Shown: positions 9,001-16,563, counted from the first letter of the stretch. The stretch: 24,370 nucleotides of DNA from CAYVJW01 sp964451885 (GCA_964451885.1 CAYVJW010000011.1:1-24370), one strand, 5' to 3'. A program made the numbers and translations. Notes: generated by a model not told the origin, from the sequence alone.

Positions 9001-9209
9001 CTAATTTCAGTTTCATCTAAACTGCCTGTTGCTCCAGCCTCGGCATCAATAGTTCCCAAATCAGAAAAATCCTCAAAATATATTTTTTGTCCAGTATTCG
9101 ACCCGTCATTGACAATAGAGGCTTGGAACTTATCAAATCCATGATAAATCATTCCAAAAAGAAATCCAAAAATCGCAATTATCGTAACAGTTTTTATAGA
9201 CTTATTCAT
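6054..9209 (-). CDS. large envelope protein with DUF11-like, DUF4215 and FN3 domains
   Basis: The 1051-residue protein begins with a hydrophobic segment (about 7-27) that acts as signal or membrane anchor. Two DUF11-like beta repeats follow (about 186-300 and 310-425), each containing WDNFVV and DSGISV. Three 33-residue Cys/Asp-rich repeats come next (about 430-525; CGNxxxxFxExCDDGN and DGCSSxCETE), matching the DUF4215/Myxococcus Cys-rich family. A Pro/Ser/Gln stretch, a Glu-rich helical segment (about 650-720), a ZU5-like beta domain (about 730-870) and a C-terminal fibronectin type III domain (about 960-1045) complete it. This is an outward-facing, disulfide-rich adhesin or scaffold architecture. 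It heads the presumed operon with the two Cache genes. No sortase motif is visible, so anchoring is probably by the N-terminal helix. Confidence 0.85.
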   Translation of the reverse strand: MNKSIKTVTIIAIFGFLFGMIYHGFDKFQASIVNDGSNTGQKIYFEDFSDLGTIDAEAGATGSLDETEIRFGNLIQKKEDSISPAISTEILGPVSVEDQFDSFSAYITNESPGIRYITFRFLDPSFSQISVGGSTEFNSSDLPVDLTPISEGTIYLEINFHNTGASSDSAELNSFSIEYSNIPESFIISKDNSFDSGAGTIEYNIMVNSNGGNIWDNFVVTDVLDPDVQYVSTTDSGISVSGHTVTINYSNAELAGPAVTKSFTVEILPEGLTRNKICNLAIGSTDGISMFIATPTCTTITGGSSGVDGVFSITLESTLLDSSKNIVYNLTVANTDGTNWDNFVVIDILDDDLEYVGTADSGISVNDQTVILTYNVAEFSGGPVTKSFTTHIADSGLNRSVICNFTFGSADGIALEFSEQVCDDISNLVICGNGSVDFGEQCDDGNTVSEDGCSSSCETEVSVCGNSILEFDEDCDDGNTSSGDGCSSICETEVPICGNSILEFDEDCDDGNTSSGDGCSSICETEISVPDSAVEAEATIEESRAKQQSLGKAASRYPGMSLEKSSKSIQEANQPIPPQIIRDEQGNIISIIPGKLDPLLLAERLMNKPKPWISRGGIFPYSSAPKMIEENALTVSKPPSRSISKDYSPAEALQQRRLMEQLKLEEQQEKEKTEEELIEEIIEEIKEEIETQILETYEEVSPQAIEEAPVLSQTEEAVSVEEGGVFTLETEEGVVDSPQIAVEVPTGFLSEQTDVSISMKTLDMGDKPTAAPVADGKKLTAGPIIDLSVVTTEQTGKATFDKPVTLSIPYVTEDVEDINPETLRVHTFNEEQNIWEELPIDKVNTEKQIVTAETDHFSFFSILGDLTADVVESEYVQYQSTLAPGTSNYEDMVKKTKKHMSEKDFSKAYKRYTKKEEAIEALSYNEMIDKYKLKGAPQKRVARTKVLEARRKRTLQPSVITHLMAESGEGKVSLSWTLAENGKDIKKYIIKFGVERSDLYQSVRTSGNQPQWIVEGLLGGQTYYFQVIAVYSNESKSAPSKIINADAFGER
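7632..7928 (-). repeat. three tandem 99-bp coding repeats (33-residue Cys-rich units)
   Basis: The unit has a 99-base period inside the envelope protein gene. The copies starting at 7632 and 7731 are identical over about 86 bases, whereas the third (about 7830-7928) has diverged while keeping the cysteines. Two near-identical copies point to a recent slippage or unequal-crossover duplication, so copy number may vary between strains. Confidence 0.85.
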
Positions 9210-9322
9210 GAGAACATATTTGCTACACAGAATTAATTAGAAATTAGAAATTTTTATTTTTTTTTGATACATATAATAAATCCGATTATTATATTATATT
9301 TTGCTTAAAAAATCAATTAAAA

Positions 9323-9349
9323 TTGCTTGCGCTGACTATTGTTTATAAT
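9323..9349 (+). promoter_or_regulatory. promoter of the GTP cyclohydrolase II-like gene
   Basis: TATAAT (9344-9349) lies 15 bases before the chosen ATG at 9365. TTGCTT (9323-9328) stands 15 bases upstream of it, a short spacer. Transcription would start near 9356, leaving a leader of about nine bases. This makes the more upstream ATG or alternative start in the same frame unlikely. The rest of the 9210-9364 gap is AT-rich and must also hold the divergent promoter of the envelope-protein gene. Confidence 0.5.
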
Positions 9350-9364
9350 AGTTTGTCAGTTAAA

Positions 9365-10684
9365 ATGAGTAAATCAGAGATAATTGACTCAGAAATCGAA
9401 TCGGAAAGAGTTCTGATAGATGAAATAATGGAAAAGTTGATATTGGATGAAATTCACAGTATAAAAAGCGCTTTTGATGGAGACGAAGATATTCAGGAAA
9501 AATGTGATACATTGGTTTCCGTTGTTGTACAGGGAATTTCTTTAGAGGTGATTTGTTGTTTACGAAGACAGCTTCAAAGTGAGCTCAAGCACAAACAGAA
9601 ACTAAAACCGCTCCTCTCTAAATTAAGAACTGCCGTATCTAAGGTAGGGACAAGGCTTGAAGAAATGCGCAACCCGAAAGTTCCGCTTTTCCCGGACAGA
9701 ATTATTGAATCAGAACTTGCTAAGTTCCCGGGAAGCCCTTGGTACGCGCTGAGTTTTTTGCATTGTGACCCAAAAGCAGGAACAACCGGCTCATTGGGCG
9801 ACCCACACATGGTTTATTTGCGAGTACCCGAAAAAATAGCTGAAGACGGGGAAGATTTACCTTATGATTGGCTTTTCAATAAGTTGGGAAAAATAATTCA
9901 GGACTCAAAAAAAGGATTTCAATTGCGCCTGCATTCGGAATGTCATTTGGGAGATATTTGCGGGCAAGGAAGATGTGATTGCGGAGAACAGATTCAAAAG
10001 GCCTTAGCGACCATTGAAGAAAATGGCCTTGGAGCGGTATTTTATCTAAGGCAAGAGGGGAGAGGCGTGAATTTGACAAGAAAAATGGCTCTGCTCGAAG
10101 CGGAAGACGGAAGAGATTGCGGAAAATGGATTGGGAAAAAAATGCCGGATGAAGCCTTCAAATTGCATGGGCACAAGAAGCCTGATTTGAGAGAATTCAT
10201 ATTCGCGGGTAGAATTATGAGAGGAATTGGTCTTAGAAAAAAAGACAGAATCGAACTCATTACAGATAACAAGAAAAAAATAGGGGCAGTAGTTGAAAAA
10301 CTCGGTTTTTCTAATGTGAAAAAAATAGAAGCAGCTGGGGCGGTTATTACCATTCATGCATTAGTGGAGCATTTGGAAAAATTGCTCTACGCAAGGCACA
10401 GTTATGATCTTACGGCAAATGAAAAATCGCTGGCCTTATTACAAAGGCAAATGGAAAAACTTTTGCATAAAGAGCGGATTGATGATCGGCTTTTTGACGT
10501 ACTTAGCTTGCTGTATCACGTTTTATTGATTTATAAGCCCGACCCTGAAATCGATCGAGGAAGATTTAATCTCTTAAAAGAACTGGAAAAATGTGCCCGA
10601 ATTTTGCAGAAAAAAGATTGTAGCGAGGGAGATGTTATCAGCTTGGTAAGTGCTTTGACGGAGGTGAATGGGAAAATAATGTAG
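9365..10684 (+). CDS. GTP cyclohydrolase II-like protein (RibA domain) with extra helical ends
   Basis: RibA opens GTP to a diaminopyrimidine, the first step of riboflavin synthesis. The core here has the zinc cysteines C193, C204 and C206 (HSECHLGDI and GRCDCG, with family spacing), the GTP-binding RQEGRG (R229-G234), the catalytic-type D274/R276 (PDLREF) and LITDNKKK. Differences are marked. About 150 N-terminal and 90 C-terminal residues, mostly helical, are added, giving 439 residues against about 200 for plain RibA. There are also about nine extra residues before the DxR motif. The usual active-site tyrosine seems replaced, and the EAN..LGF motif is altered. No other riboflavin gene is nearby. 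The start is chosen at 9365 because the promoter overlaps the longer frame, which would begin at 9323. The enzyme fold is secure; the exact reaction is not. Confidence 0.8.
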   Translation: MSKSEIIDSEIESERVLIDEIMEKLILDEIHSIKSAFDGDEDIQEKCDTLVSVVVQGISLEVICCLRRQLQSELKHKQKLKPLLSKLRTAVSKVGTRLEEMRNPKVPLFPDRIIESELAKFPGSPWYALSFLHCDPKAGTTGSLGDPHMVYLRVPEKIAEDGEDLPYDWLFNKLGKIIQDSKKGFQLRLHSECHLGDICGQGRCDCGEQIQKALATIEENGLGAVFYLRQEGRGVNLTRKMALLEAEDGRDCGKWIGKKMPDEAFKLHGHKKPDLREFIFAGRIMRGIGLRKKDRIELITDNKKKIGAVVEKLGFSNVKKIEAAGAVITIHALVEHLEKLLYARHSYDLTANEKSLALLQRQMEKLLHKERIDDRLFDVLSLLYHVLLIYKPDPEIDRGRFNLLKELEKCARILQKKDCSEGDVISLVSALTEVNGKIM

Positions 10685-10747
10685 GTATTCACTGAGTCTC
10701 TGCAAATGCTTAAGCTGGAAAAATTATGATTCTAAATACCTCATTTT

Positions 10748-10776
10748 TTGCTTTAAACACATATTTATGCTAAAAT
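10748..10776 (+). promoter_or_regulatory. promoter of the four-gene protease-like operon
   Basis: TTGCTT (10748-10753), a 17-base spacer and TAAAAT (10771-10776) preceded by TGC form an extended -10 promoter. The ATG at 10797 lies 20 bases downstream, so the leader is about 14 bases. It shares the -35 hexamer TTGCTT with the promoter of the preceding gene. Confidence 0.6.
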
Positions 10777-10796
10777 GCATAGATTGTCTTTAAAAA

Positions 10797-11093
10797 ATGG
10801 ATCTTCAAATCTTTCAAGACCGGATCAAAAGCACGCCTATCTTTAACGATGAGCAAAAAGAGCACTTTTTGTCCCGTGTAGAATCTTATACTCCGGAATT
10901 AAGAGATAAACTGGTAAAAATTTTGGAAGAACATGAGGACAATCTGCTGAAATACGGCGAAGAAAAGAAGAAAGAAGCTTCGTGTGCACTTCATGAAAAA
11001 ATGAGGAGCTTGGAAACCCTCCATGCGGCAGAACGCAAAAAAGAAATAGAAGAGGCTGAAGAAACTCTTCTAAAAGATTTAAAAAATATTTAA
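10797..11093 (+). CDS. small helical protein, first gene of the operon (unrecognised)
   Basis: The 98 residues are highly charged and predicted helical throughout. An amphipathic N-terminal half (FNDEQKEHFLSRV, ELRDKLVKILEEHE) is followed by a Lys/Glu coiled coil (about 50-95). No signal peptide, transmembrane segment or known motif is visible. It is led by a good promoter and followed after 12 bases by the transglutaminase-like gene, so it is probably an accessory or scaffold component of that operon. It shows no ubiquitin-like beta-grasp pattern or terminal Gly-Gly. It resembles bacterial coiled-coil proteins only in composition. Confidence 0.75.
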   Translation: MDLQIFQDRIKSTPIFNDEQKEHFLSRVESYTPELRDKLVKILEEHEDNLLKYGEEKKKEASCALHEKMRSLETLHAAERKKEIEEAEETLLKDLKNI

Positions 11094-11105
11094 TCCGTTT
11101 TAATT

Positions 11106-13313
11106 ATGGCAAGAAACGGCCCTGAAAAAGGCGGCGAGCAAGTAGAACAAGTCGATTCTGAAAAGCAGAGGGCTGAGGCAGTGTTAAATGCAGCCCGGGA
11201 GTATCCGGACGAGGCGGTGCGACAGGGGCAGGAGGCTAACCGGAAAATGCGAGATTCAGTAGCGGAGGTTGTTGTTCCGGAAAAATTGGGGGCAGAGGAA
11301 TTCCAGGCCATAAACCCGGAAATGAAGCTGATGGCTAAATTTAGGCGGTTTCGCGAATATGATGAGGAATTAAAAGCTACATATCAGGCCTTGGCAACAG
11401 TAAAAGATCAGCTCTCCGGACTAACCGTAAAATTAACGAAAGGAAGTCAGCCAACCAGGTATGATGCTTATGGAGAATGTTTACGAGTAAACATAAAAAA
11501 TCCGGAAAATCTGCCTACGGCGCTTGCGGAACGTGCCTTCGCAATGAAGCTGAAAGATATGTTTCCGGGTGCGGAAATAGACATGAAAGGGATAGATATA
11601 TCTCTTGCCGCCGAACTTCTTTCCGAGCTTCAAAAAATTGATCCCTCGGAAATAAACGGCAAAGAGATTACTTTTCGTAGAAAAAGAAGAACAACTGTCC
11701 ATGAAGACAGTGTGCGGATTGGGGCTAAAAACCCGGAGGGAATTGGCGAAGCTTTTGAAACAAAAGAGCGGGAAGGCCTCCCAAAAGAATTTGCTATTGC
11801 GTTAGATGAAAATACAAACCTAAGATTTCGCAGTCTAGAAAGTTATAATCCCCAAACCTCGCCCCAAAAAATAAACATAACCCAAGGGAAATATGCCGGA
11901 TTTTTTGAAAGGTCCGGAGGGTTAAACTACGGGGAAACGGACGATCTTGATTTGGATGAAACACCGGAGCATGAAGGAATCGCGCTTGTCGCCGACTATG
12001 TGGAAAACGTATACCTGAAGGAAAACCCGAATGTCTTGCAAGAGCTGGGAATCGAGGATTTTCATCGTTTGTCACCGCAGCAGGCAATTCTCCTCTGTAA
12101 TAGGATTGCGCAGAACCGTATGGCTTATATTAAGGATGTCAACGATGCAGATGAAATAAGTAAAAATGATGCTATGGCCGTACATCAGGTGCTCATAGAA
12201 GGGGTGGATGAAAACGGAAACGCCATGTGCCGCAATTTTGCCGCGGTAACAAAAGGATTGTTTGACGCTATGAAAATGGTCCAAAAGCCAAATCCTGAGG
12301 AAAGCCTCCTGAATAATACCTATTGTCTTTATGCCAATACTTCAAGAGGGGGCAGAAGGGGAAATGTTCCTGCGGGAGGAGAGGCTTACATGCATGCCTG
12401 GAATGAAGTGGTTACTGTAACGGAAGACGGTTTTGATGCCGTGATCATTGATAATACCTGGGCAGATGATAAGTTGGGGATTGATCCGGCCAGGAGAGGC
12501 AACAAAGAAACAAAAGTTGATTACACTGATGCAAGATATTTGAATACTTTGGCCAGCCTTGAAAAAGCTGCGAATGTAGATAGAGGTGCGGTGCTAAGAT
12601 CCGTGCGTACTTTGAAAGAAAGTACGCAATTGCCAAAACAAAACGAGGTTCTTTGCCGAAAAATATTAATTGAACTGAGCAGTCTTCCTTCTTTGTCCGA
12701 TGAACAACAAAGCCTGGCTCTGCAAACCCTGGAAGAATATATAAACCTGGACGGAGTTTCCTCTTCCGCTAAACATTTGTCTAATTTGCATGATGTATCT
12801 GCAGCTTTTAGTATTTTAAAGAATCTTCCCAAAACCCCTAAAACAAAAGAGTTGACAGCGAAATTAGAAGAAGATGCTCAACAACTGTTCGACACCGAGC
12901 TGGTGAAGTGTGAAGAGAATTTTTTTGGCGGCTACAAAAAGCAAACCCGAAACTTTAATATTTTGAAAAATATCGTGCTTGCTTTAGGAGATGAGAACCG
13001 CTTCGATGCGTTGGTAACAACATTAGAGGAAAATGGGGAGCATAGGAGAATAAAATCGCTCTATACCGACCGGGATCTTCCTCTCCTGGGGGTTAACAAG
13101 TTAAATATCCGTGTAGAAACTGGTGATAAATACAATAATTGCATACAAAAAATCCAGGCCGCTCTGGGCAGCATCTCTCCTCAACAAAGACAAGAATTAC
13201 AAATACGCATCGTTGATAATCGAGAATCCCAGCGCAATGAATTCAATGAAAACGAGATTTATATTAACGTAAATGACAGTGCTTCCGAAATAAAAAAGGT
13301 ATTAATAAGTTAA
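11106..13313 (+). CDS. cytoplasmic protein with a transglutaminase-like (papain-fold) core
   Basis: The 735-residue protein has no signal peptide or transmembrane helix. A probable catalytic triad sits in the middle: C375 in NAMCRNFAAV, H430 in MHAWNEVV and D449 in IIDNTWAD. The order Cys-His-Asp, the HAWNEV form and the 19-residue His-to-Asp spacing are those of the transglutaminase-like superfamily, which includes peptidases, peptide N-glycanases and protein crosslinkers. Upstream, LSPQQAILLCNRIAQNRMAY resembles the helix that precedes this core in the family. The flanks (1-330 and about 500-735) are mostly helical and unrecognised. The gene begins 12 bases after the small helical gene and ends 15 before the next, with no Shine-Dalgarno. 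Whether it cleaves or crosslinks proteins cannot be told. Confidence 0.8.
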   Translation: MARNGPEKGGEQVEQVDSEKQRAEAVLNAAREYPDEAVRQGQEANRKMRDSVAEVVVPEKLGAEEFQAINPEMKLMAKFRRFREYDEELKATYQALATVKDQLSGLTVKLTKGSQPTRYDAYGECLRVNIKNPENLPTALAERAFAMKLKDMFPGAEIDMKGIDISLAAELLSELQKIDPSEINGKEITFRRKRRTTVHEDSVRIGAKNPEGIGEAFETKEREGLPKEFAIALDENTNLRFRSLESYNPQTSPQKINITQGKYAGFFERSGGLNYGETDDLDLDETPEHEGIALVADYVENVYLKENPNVLQELGIEDFHRLSPQQAILLCNRIAQNRMAYIKDVNDADEISKNDAMAVHQVLIEGVDENGNAMCRNFAAVTKGLFDAMKMVQKPNPEESLLNNTYCLYANTSRGGRRGNVPAGGEAYMHAWNEVVTVTEDGFDAVIIDNTWADDKLGIDPARRGNKETKVDYTDARYLNTLASLEKAANVDRGAVLRSVRTLKESTQLPKQNEVLCRKILIELSSLPSLSDEQQSLALQTLEEYINLDGVSSSAKHLSNLHDVSAAFSILKNLPKTPKTKELTAKLEEDAQQLFDTELVKCEENFFGGYKKQTRNFNILKNIVLALGDENRFDALVTTLEENGEHRRIKSLYTDRDLPLLGVNKLNIRVETGDKYNNCIQKIQAALGSISPQQRQELQIRIVDNRESQRNEFNENEIYINVNDSASEIKKVLIS

Positions 13314-13328
13314 AATATAAAATTAAAA

Positions 13329-14747
13329 ATGGCCGAATTTAAAAAAGATTTCGAACAAATTCCAGCAGACCGTGAGGCAGAACTATGTTCTGTCGAGAAA
13401 GGCCTTGTGTGCAAGAATACAAGAGGTGAATTGGCGTTATTGAAACAGGATGCGGGATGTGAAAACAAACAAAAATTTAATCCTCGATCTTTAATGGCCA
13501 GGTTTAATTTGAAAGACAAAAGAAGAAACCTTGAGGCTTTAAAATCACATCTAAATAATGCTGAATTTAGGAAAAGCGTTGCGTCGCCAGAATTGGCACA
13601 GGTTTCCGATGGCATACGAGCAGATTTCGGGATGGAGGGGCCTGTAAATTTTAGACAGCTAAAAGATTTGATTACAATAAGTCGAAATGATGGAGTCCTG
13701 CTTCTGCAGGAGCTAAAAAATCTGGGCTTGGAAGACAAAACAAAATCCGGCCTTGCGGCAAGAAATTTTATAGGGGATCTGGCCAATTTTTCAAAAACCA
13801 AAGGACTGGATTTATTATTAAAGCTGAGAGAGGAGGCCGAGGGCGCGGACATGGATATTGCTGTTTTTAGGGGGATAGATTTAACGTCTTTAAGGGTTCT
13901 GGCCGAACAAAAAGGTTTAAAAACCGTACAAGCACTGCAAGAAAAAATGAAGGTTGAATATCCTTATAGTGATCTATTGAAGTTCGCAGCTGACTGCCTT
14001 GATACTAAACATAACGATGTAGATGTATCTGCGTTTAATGAAGCCGTTGGAAATATCCGACAGTACCCGGTTTCTCCTGAGTATTTAGAAAGAACGGCTA
14101 CCGAACTTGGCTACCGCCCGGGATTAAATGATCAATATCTTCTGCATCACCTCGAAAAACAGAGCGTACGATTGGACAAAAGAAAAACTCTTCAGCAAAT
14201 TGAAGAATGGTTAGAAGGAAGGAAAACATATAACGAAAATCCTGAAGAAACTTTGCAGACAGAAATTGATGGCTTAGGTGCGTTGGATTCCCTGAATCTT
14301 TATCGAATCAATTTGATCATTCAGGCGCTTAAAGACGGGCAGACAAAAGCGGCCCTTAAGAAATCTCTTTTAGAAGATTTTAGAGATGCTTCGACAGAAT
14401 ACGGAGGCCTTCTTTCTTATGATCCTGTCGGGCAAGGAGTGCAATTTAATTTAAAAAAGCCAAAGAAAACCGAAAACGATAAATCCTATAGTGTCCCCTT
14501 TTATCGAAGGGGTATAAGTGGTATTGGAAATTTTCATCTGCATGCGTTTAAAATGGAAAACGTTGAAAATGCTCAACCGGGAGGAATCGGTGACAAACGC
14601 TCTATGGAAAATTATCGAACTTTTCAGACGGTAATAACGCCGGTGAGAAAGGAGGGAAAGCATATATTCGTTGATGTAGACGTGTATTTCGTTGATCCGA
14701 TTTCCCAAAAAAATGTGGTTATTGACTTGGGGGAAGTAAAACTTTAA
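13329..14747 (+). CDS. JAMM/MPN-like protein, serine missing (paralogue 1)
   Basis: The 472 residues have helical N-terminal and middle parts. These carry repeats of a form with a hydrophobic helix, a Gly, then L.xL (for example DGVLLLQELKNLG). A C-terminal beta-rich domain follows. In that domain E357 (STEYGG), H403-x-H405 (NFHLHA) and D422 fit the JAMM metalloprotease signature, which uses Glu, two His and Asp around zinc. The serine of SxxD is glycine (G419). The Glu-to-HxH spacing of 46 is close to that of typical JAMM domains. The C-terminus, VYFVDPISQKNVVIDLG, is conserved with the next gene. The two are tandem paralogues, sharing their N-terminal motif (ALLKQ..C / GLKQ..C) and GLNDQYLLHHLE-type segments. 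It may be an impaired or structural partner. The family call is my motif reading. Confidence 0.7.
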   Translation: MAEFKKDFEQIPADREAELCSVEKGLVCKNTRGELALLKQDAGCENKQKFNPRSLMARFNLKDKRRNLEALKSHLNNAEFRKSVASPELAQVSDGIRADFGMEGPVNFRQLKDLITISRNDGVLLLQELKNLGLEDKTKSGLAARNFIGDLANFSKTKGLDLLLKLREEAEGADMDIAVFRGIDLTSLRVLAEQKGLKTVQALQEKMKVEYPYSDLLKFAADCLDTKHNDVDVSAFNEAVGNIRQYPVSPEYLERTATELGYRPGLNDQYLLHHLEKQSVRLDKRKTLQQIEEWLEGRKTYNENPEETLQTEIDGLGALDSLNLYRINLIIQALKDGQTKAALKKSLLEDFRDASTEYGGLLSYDPVGQGVQFNLKKPKKTENDKSYSVPFYRRGISGIGNFHLHAFKMENVENAQPGGIGDKRSMENYRTFQTVITPVRKEGKHIFVDVDVYFVDPISQKNVVIDLGEVKL

Positions 14748-14757
14748 TAATTTAAAA

Positions 14758-16563
14758 ATGACAAAAACTCACCGTGAAAGTCCGGCTCATAATAACGAGA
14801 AATCTCTAGTAAGCAGAGAAGAAGAACTGACAGCTGCTGAAAAATGTTCCGTTCGCCAAGAAACCGGCAATGCCCTGGCCGGCTTAAAACAAAAAGTCGA
14901 ATGCAGCGGAATCGAATACAAAAGGCAACTTGAACAAAACATCGATTCTGTCATTGATCAACTTCCAAAAGGAATTGGGTCCCGAAAACAAAGAGAACTA
15001 CTGCGGACAAAGCTTAAGATAGCAATAAAACCGAAATATACGGCCGACGGGAAAATCAGTACGAAGGAATGGCAGAAGATTTATTTAAAAATGCCACTCC
15101 ATCTAAAGGATACTTTTCGAATCCGTGACGGAGCAGATGTGATGCATCTCATTTACCCGGAGAAAAAAATAAGCGACTTTTTGGATTTAATGGAAGATGA
15201 AAAGTTGAAATCGATGTTAGAGGACAAAACAACAAAAGAAGCGCTTGTCTACGCATTAGATAACCTTTATCTATCTTCTTCTCCGGAAAACCTGCTGGAT
15301 TTCTGCGAACTGCAAGCAAAACATCCGGACTTTGCAGAAAAACTCCGTTCCCCTGAAGTCCGGGCTATTTTTCAGTTTGCCGAACAGCATTTTCGAATGG
15401 ATGAAAAATTATCTACGGATAATATAATCGATCTGATTAAACTGAGTCTGCGTGACGGGTTGGGGCTTGTGCAGAAATTAGTAAATGAATATGGTTTTTC
15501 ACGGGAAGCCTTAGAGCACGTAGGTTCTGAAAATGAGTTTGAAAGCGTTAATTTTGAATTTTTAGCCATACTTGCTAAAAACAACGGAATTGAATTCTTA
15601 GATTGCCTTAAAAAAAGATGGGGACTATCACGGGTTCTATGGTACGATGAATGGCAGTTGGGTCGGGTTCCCGGAGTGAATTTGGATACAATTGCAGTGG
15701 TTGCCGAATCAGGTGGAGAAGAATTTTTACGGTCATTACAGAAAAAAACAGGTACGAATTATCCATATCGTGATTTTTTGCGGCTTGCACAGGAATATGC
15801 TGAACCCGATGAATTTACTTCCCCCCGCCGTTTTACTGCCCCCGCCCTCTCAGAAATGAAAACTTATCCTGTTTCCACAGGGTTTCTTAAGGCAAAAGAA
15901 AAAGAGTCGGGCTATTCTCTTGATGTGAATGATCATTATCTGCTGCACTATATGGAGGAAAACAATGTCCGGTTGGATAAAGTCGATCTGGGGAAAGGGT
16001 TGGATGCCTGGATGAAAGGCCGGAAAACATACACTCCTCGGAATACTGAAGCCATGATGAAAAACGGAGGACTTATGAGGACAGAAATTCATGATTATAA
16101 CGAAATCGATGCTTTGAATTTGTATCGAATTAATCTGATAACCAAAAGCCTTCAGCGTCCGGAAGTGAAAAAAGCGCTAAAAGACATGGTTATCAGGGAT
16201 AGGAAAGATAAAACTTCGGAGTATGGCGGGTTTATCGCTTTTGATTCAAGCGGGCAGGTGAATTTCGTAGAAAAATCTCCGGCACAAAAAAAAGGTGATG
16301 GGATCTATAAGGCACCTTTTTACAGGCGAGCTTTCCCAGGGATCGGAGATTTTCACCTGCATGCCCACGAAGCCGCTTATGAGAGCCATTCTGCTCCTTC
16401 CGGAAGCGACCGGCACGGAGCGAATTATTATGGAGGATTCAGAATATTAGTCACTTCTGTTTATGAAAAAAGAGGGACTATGGGAATAAATGTGGACGCT
16501 TTCTTTGTTGATCCGGTAACTCGTAAGGACGTGGTGGTGGATTTGGGGGTAGTGGAGCTTTAA
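14758..16563 (+). CDS. JAMM/MPN-like metalloprotease candidate, full signature (paralogue 2)
   Basis: The 601 residues end in a beta-rich domain with E488 (TSEYGGF), H533-x-H535 (FHLHAH) and S548-x-x-D551 (APSGSD). This is a complete E / HxH / SxxD JAMM set. The Glu-to-His spacing is 45 as in archaeal JAMM proteins, but there are 12 residues between the second His and the Ser instead of the usual 7. The domain ends in FFVDPVTRKDVVVDLG. The N-terminal 450 residues are helical, with repeats such as ILAKNNGIEFLDCL and VVAESGGEEFLRSL, probably a substrate or partner platform. It starts 10 bases after its paralogue without a Shine-Dalgarno. JAMM enzymes remove ubiquitin-like or other peptide tails; the substrate here is unknown. 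Close relatives outside this organism group are not known to me. Confidence 0.72.
   Translation: MTKTHRESPAHNNEKSLVSREEELTAAEKCSVRQETGNALAGLKQKVECSGIEYKRQLEQNIDSVIDQLPKGIGSRKQRELLRTKLKIAIKPKYTADGKISTKEWQKIYLKMPLHLKDTFRIRDGADVMHLIYPEKKISDFLDLMEDEKLKSMLEDKTTKEALVYALDNLYLSSSPENLLDFCELQAKHPDFAEKLRSPEVRAIFQFAEQHFRMDEKLSTDNIIDLIKLSLRDGLGLVQKLVNEYGFSREALEHVGSENEFESVNFEFLAILAKNNGIEFLDCLKKRWGLSRVLWYDEWQLGRVPGVNLDTIAVVAESGGEEFLRSLQKKTGTNYPYRDFLRLAQEYAEPDEFTSPRRFTAPALSEMKTYPVSTGFLKAKEKESGYSLDVNDHYLLHYMEENNVRLDKVDLGKGLDAWMKGRKTYTPRNTEAMMKNGGLMRTEIHDYNEIDALNLYRINLITKSLQRPEVKKALKDMVIRDRKDKTSEYGGFIAFDSSGQVNFVEKSPAQKKGDGIYKAPFYRRAFPGIGDFHLHAHEAAYESHSAPSGSDRHGANYYGGFRILVTSVYEKRGTMGINVDAFFVDPVTRKDVVVDLGVVEL

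Noticed and set aside
9323..9364. Longer N-terminus for the GTP cyclohydrolase II-like protein
   Set aside because: The extension overlaps the -35 and -10 boxes and would not be on the transcript.
10683..10749. AGGTATT/AATACCT inverted repeat followed by six T after the GTP cyclohydrolase II-like gene
   Set aside because: The stem is short, AT-rich and has a loop of about 45 bases. The T-run overlaps the next promoter, so it is not a credible terminator.
10797..11093. The small first gene of the operon as a ubiquitin-like substrate
   Set aside because: It is all helical and charged, with no beta-grasp pattern and no C-terminal Gly-Gly.
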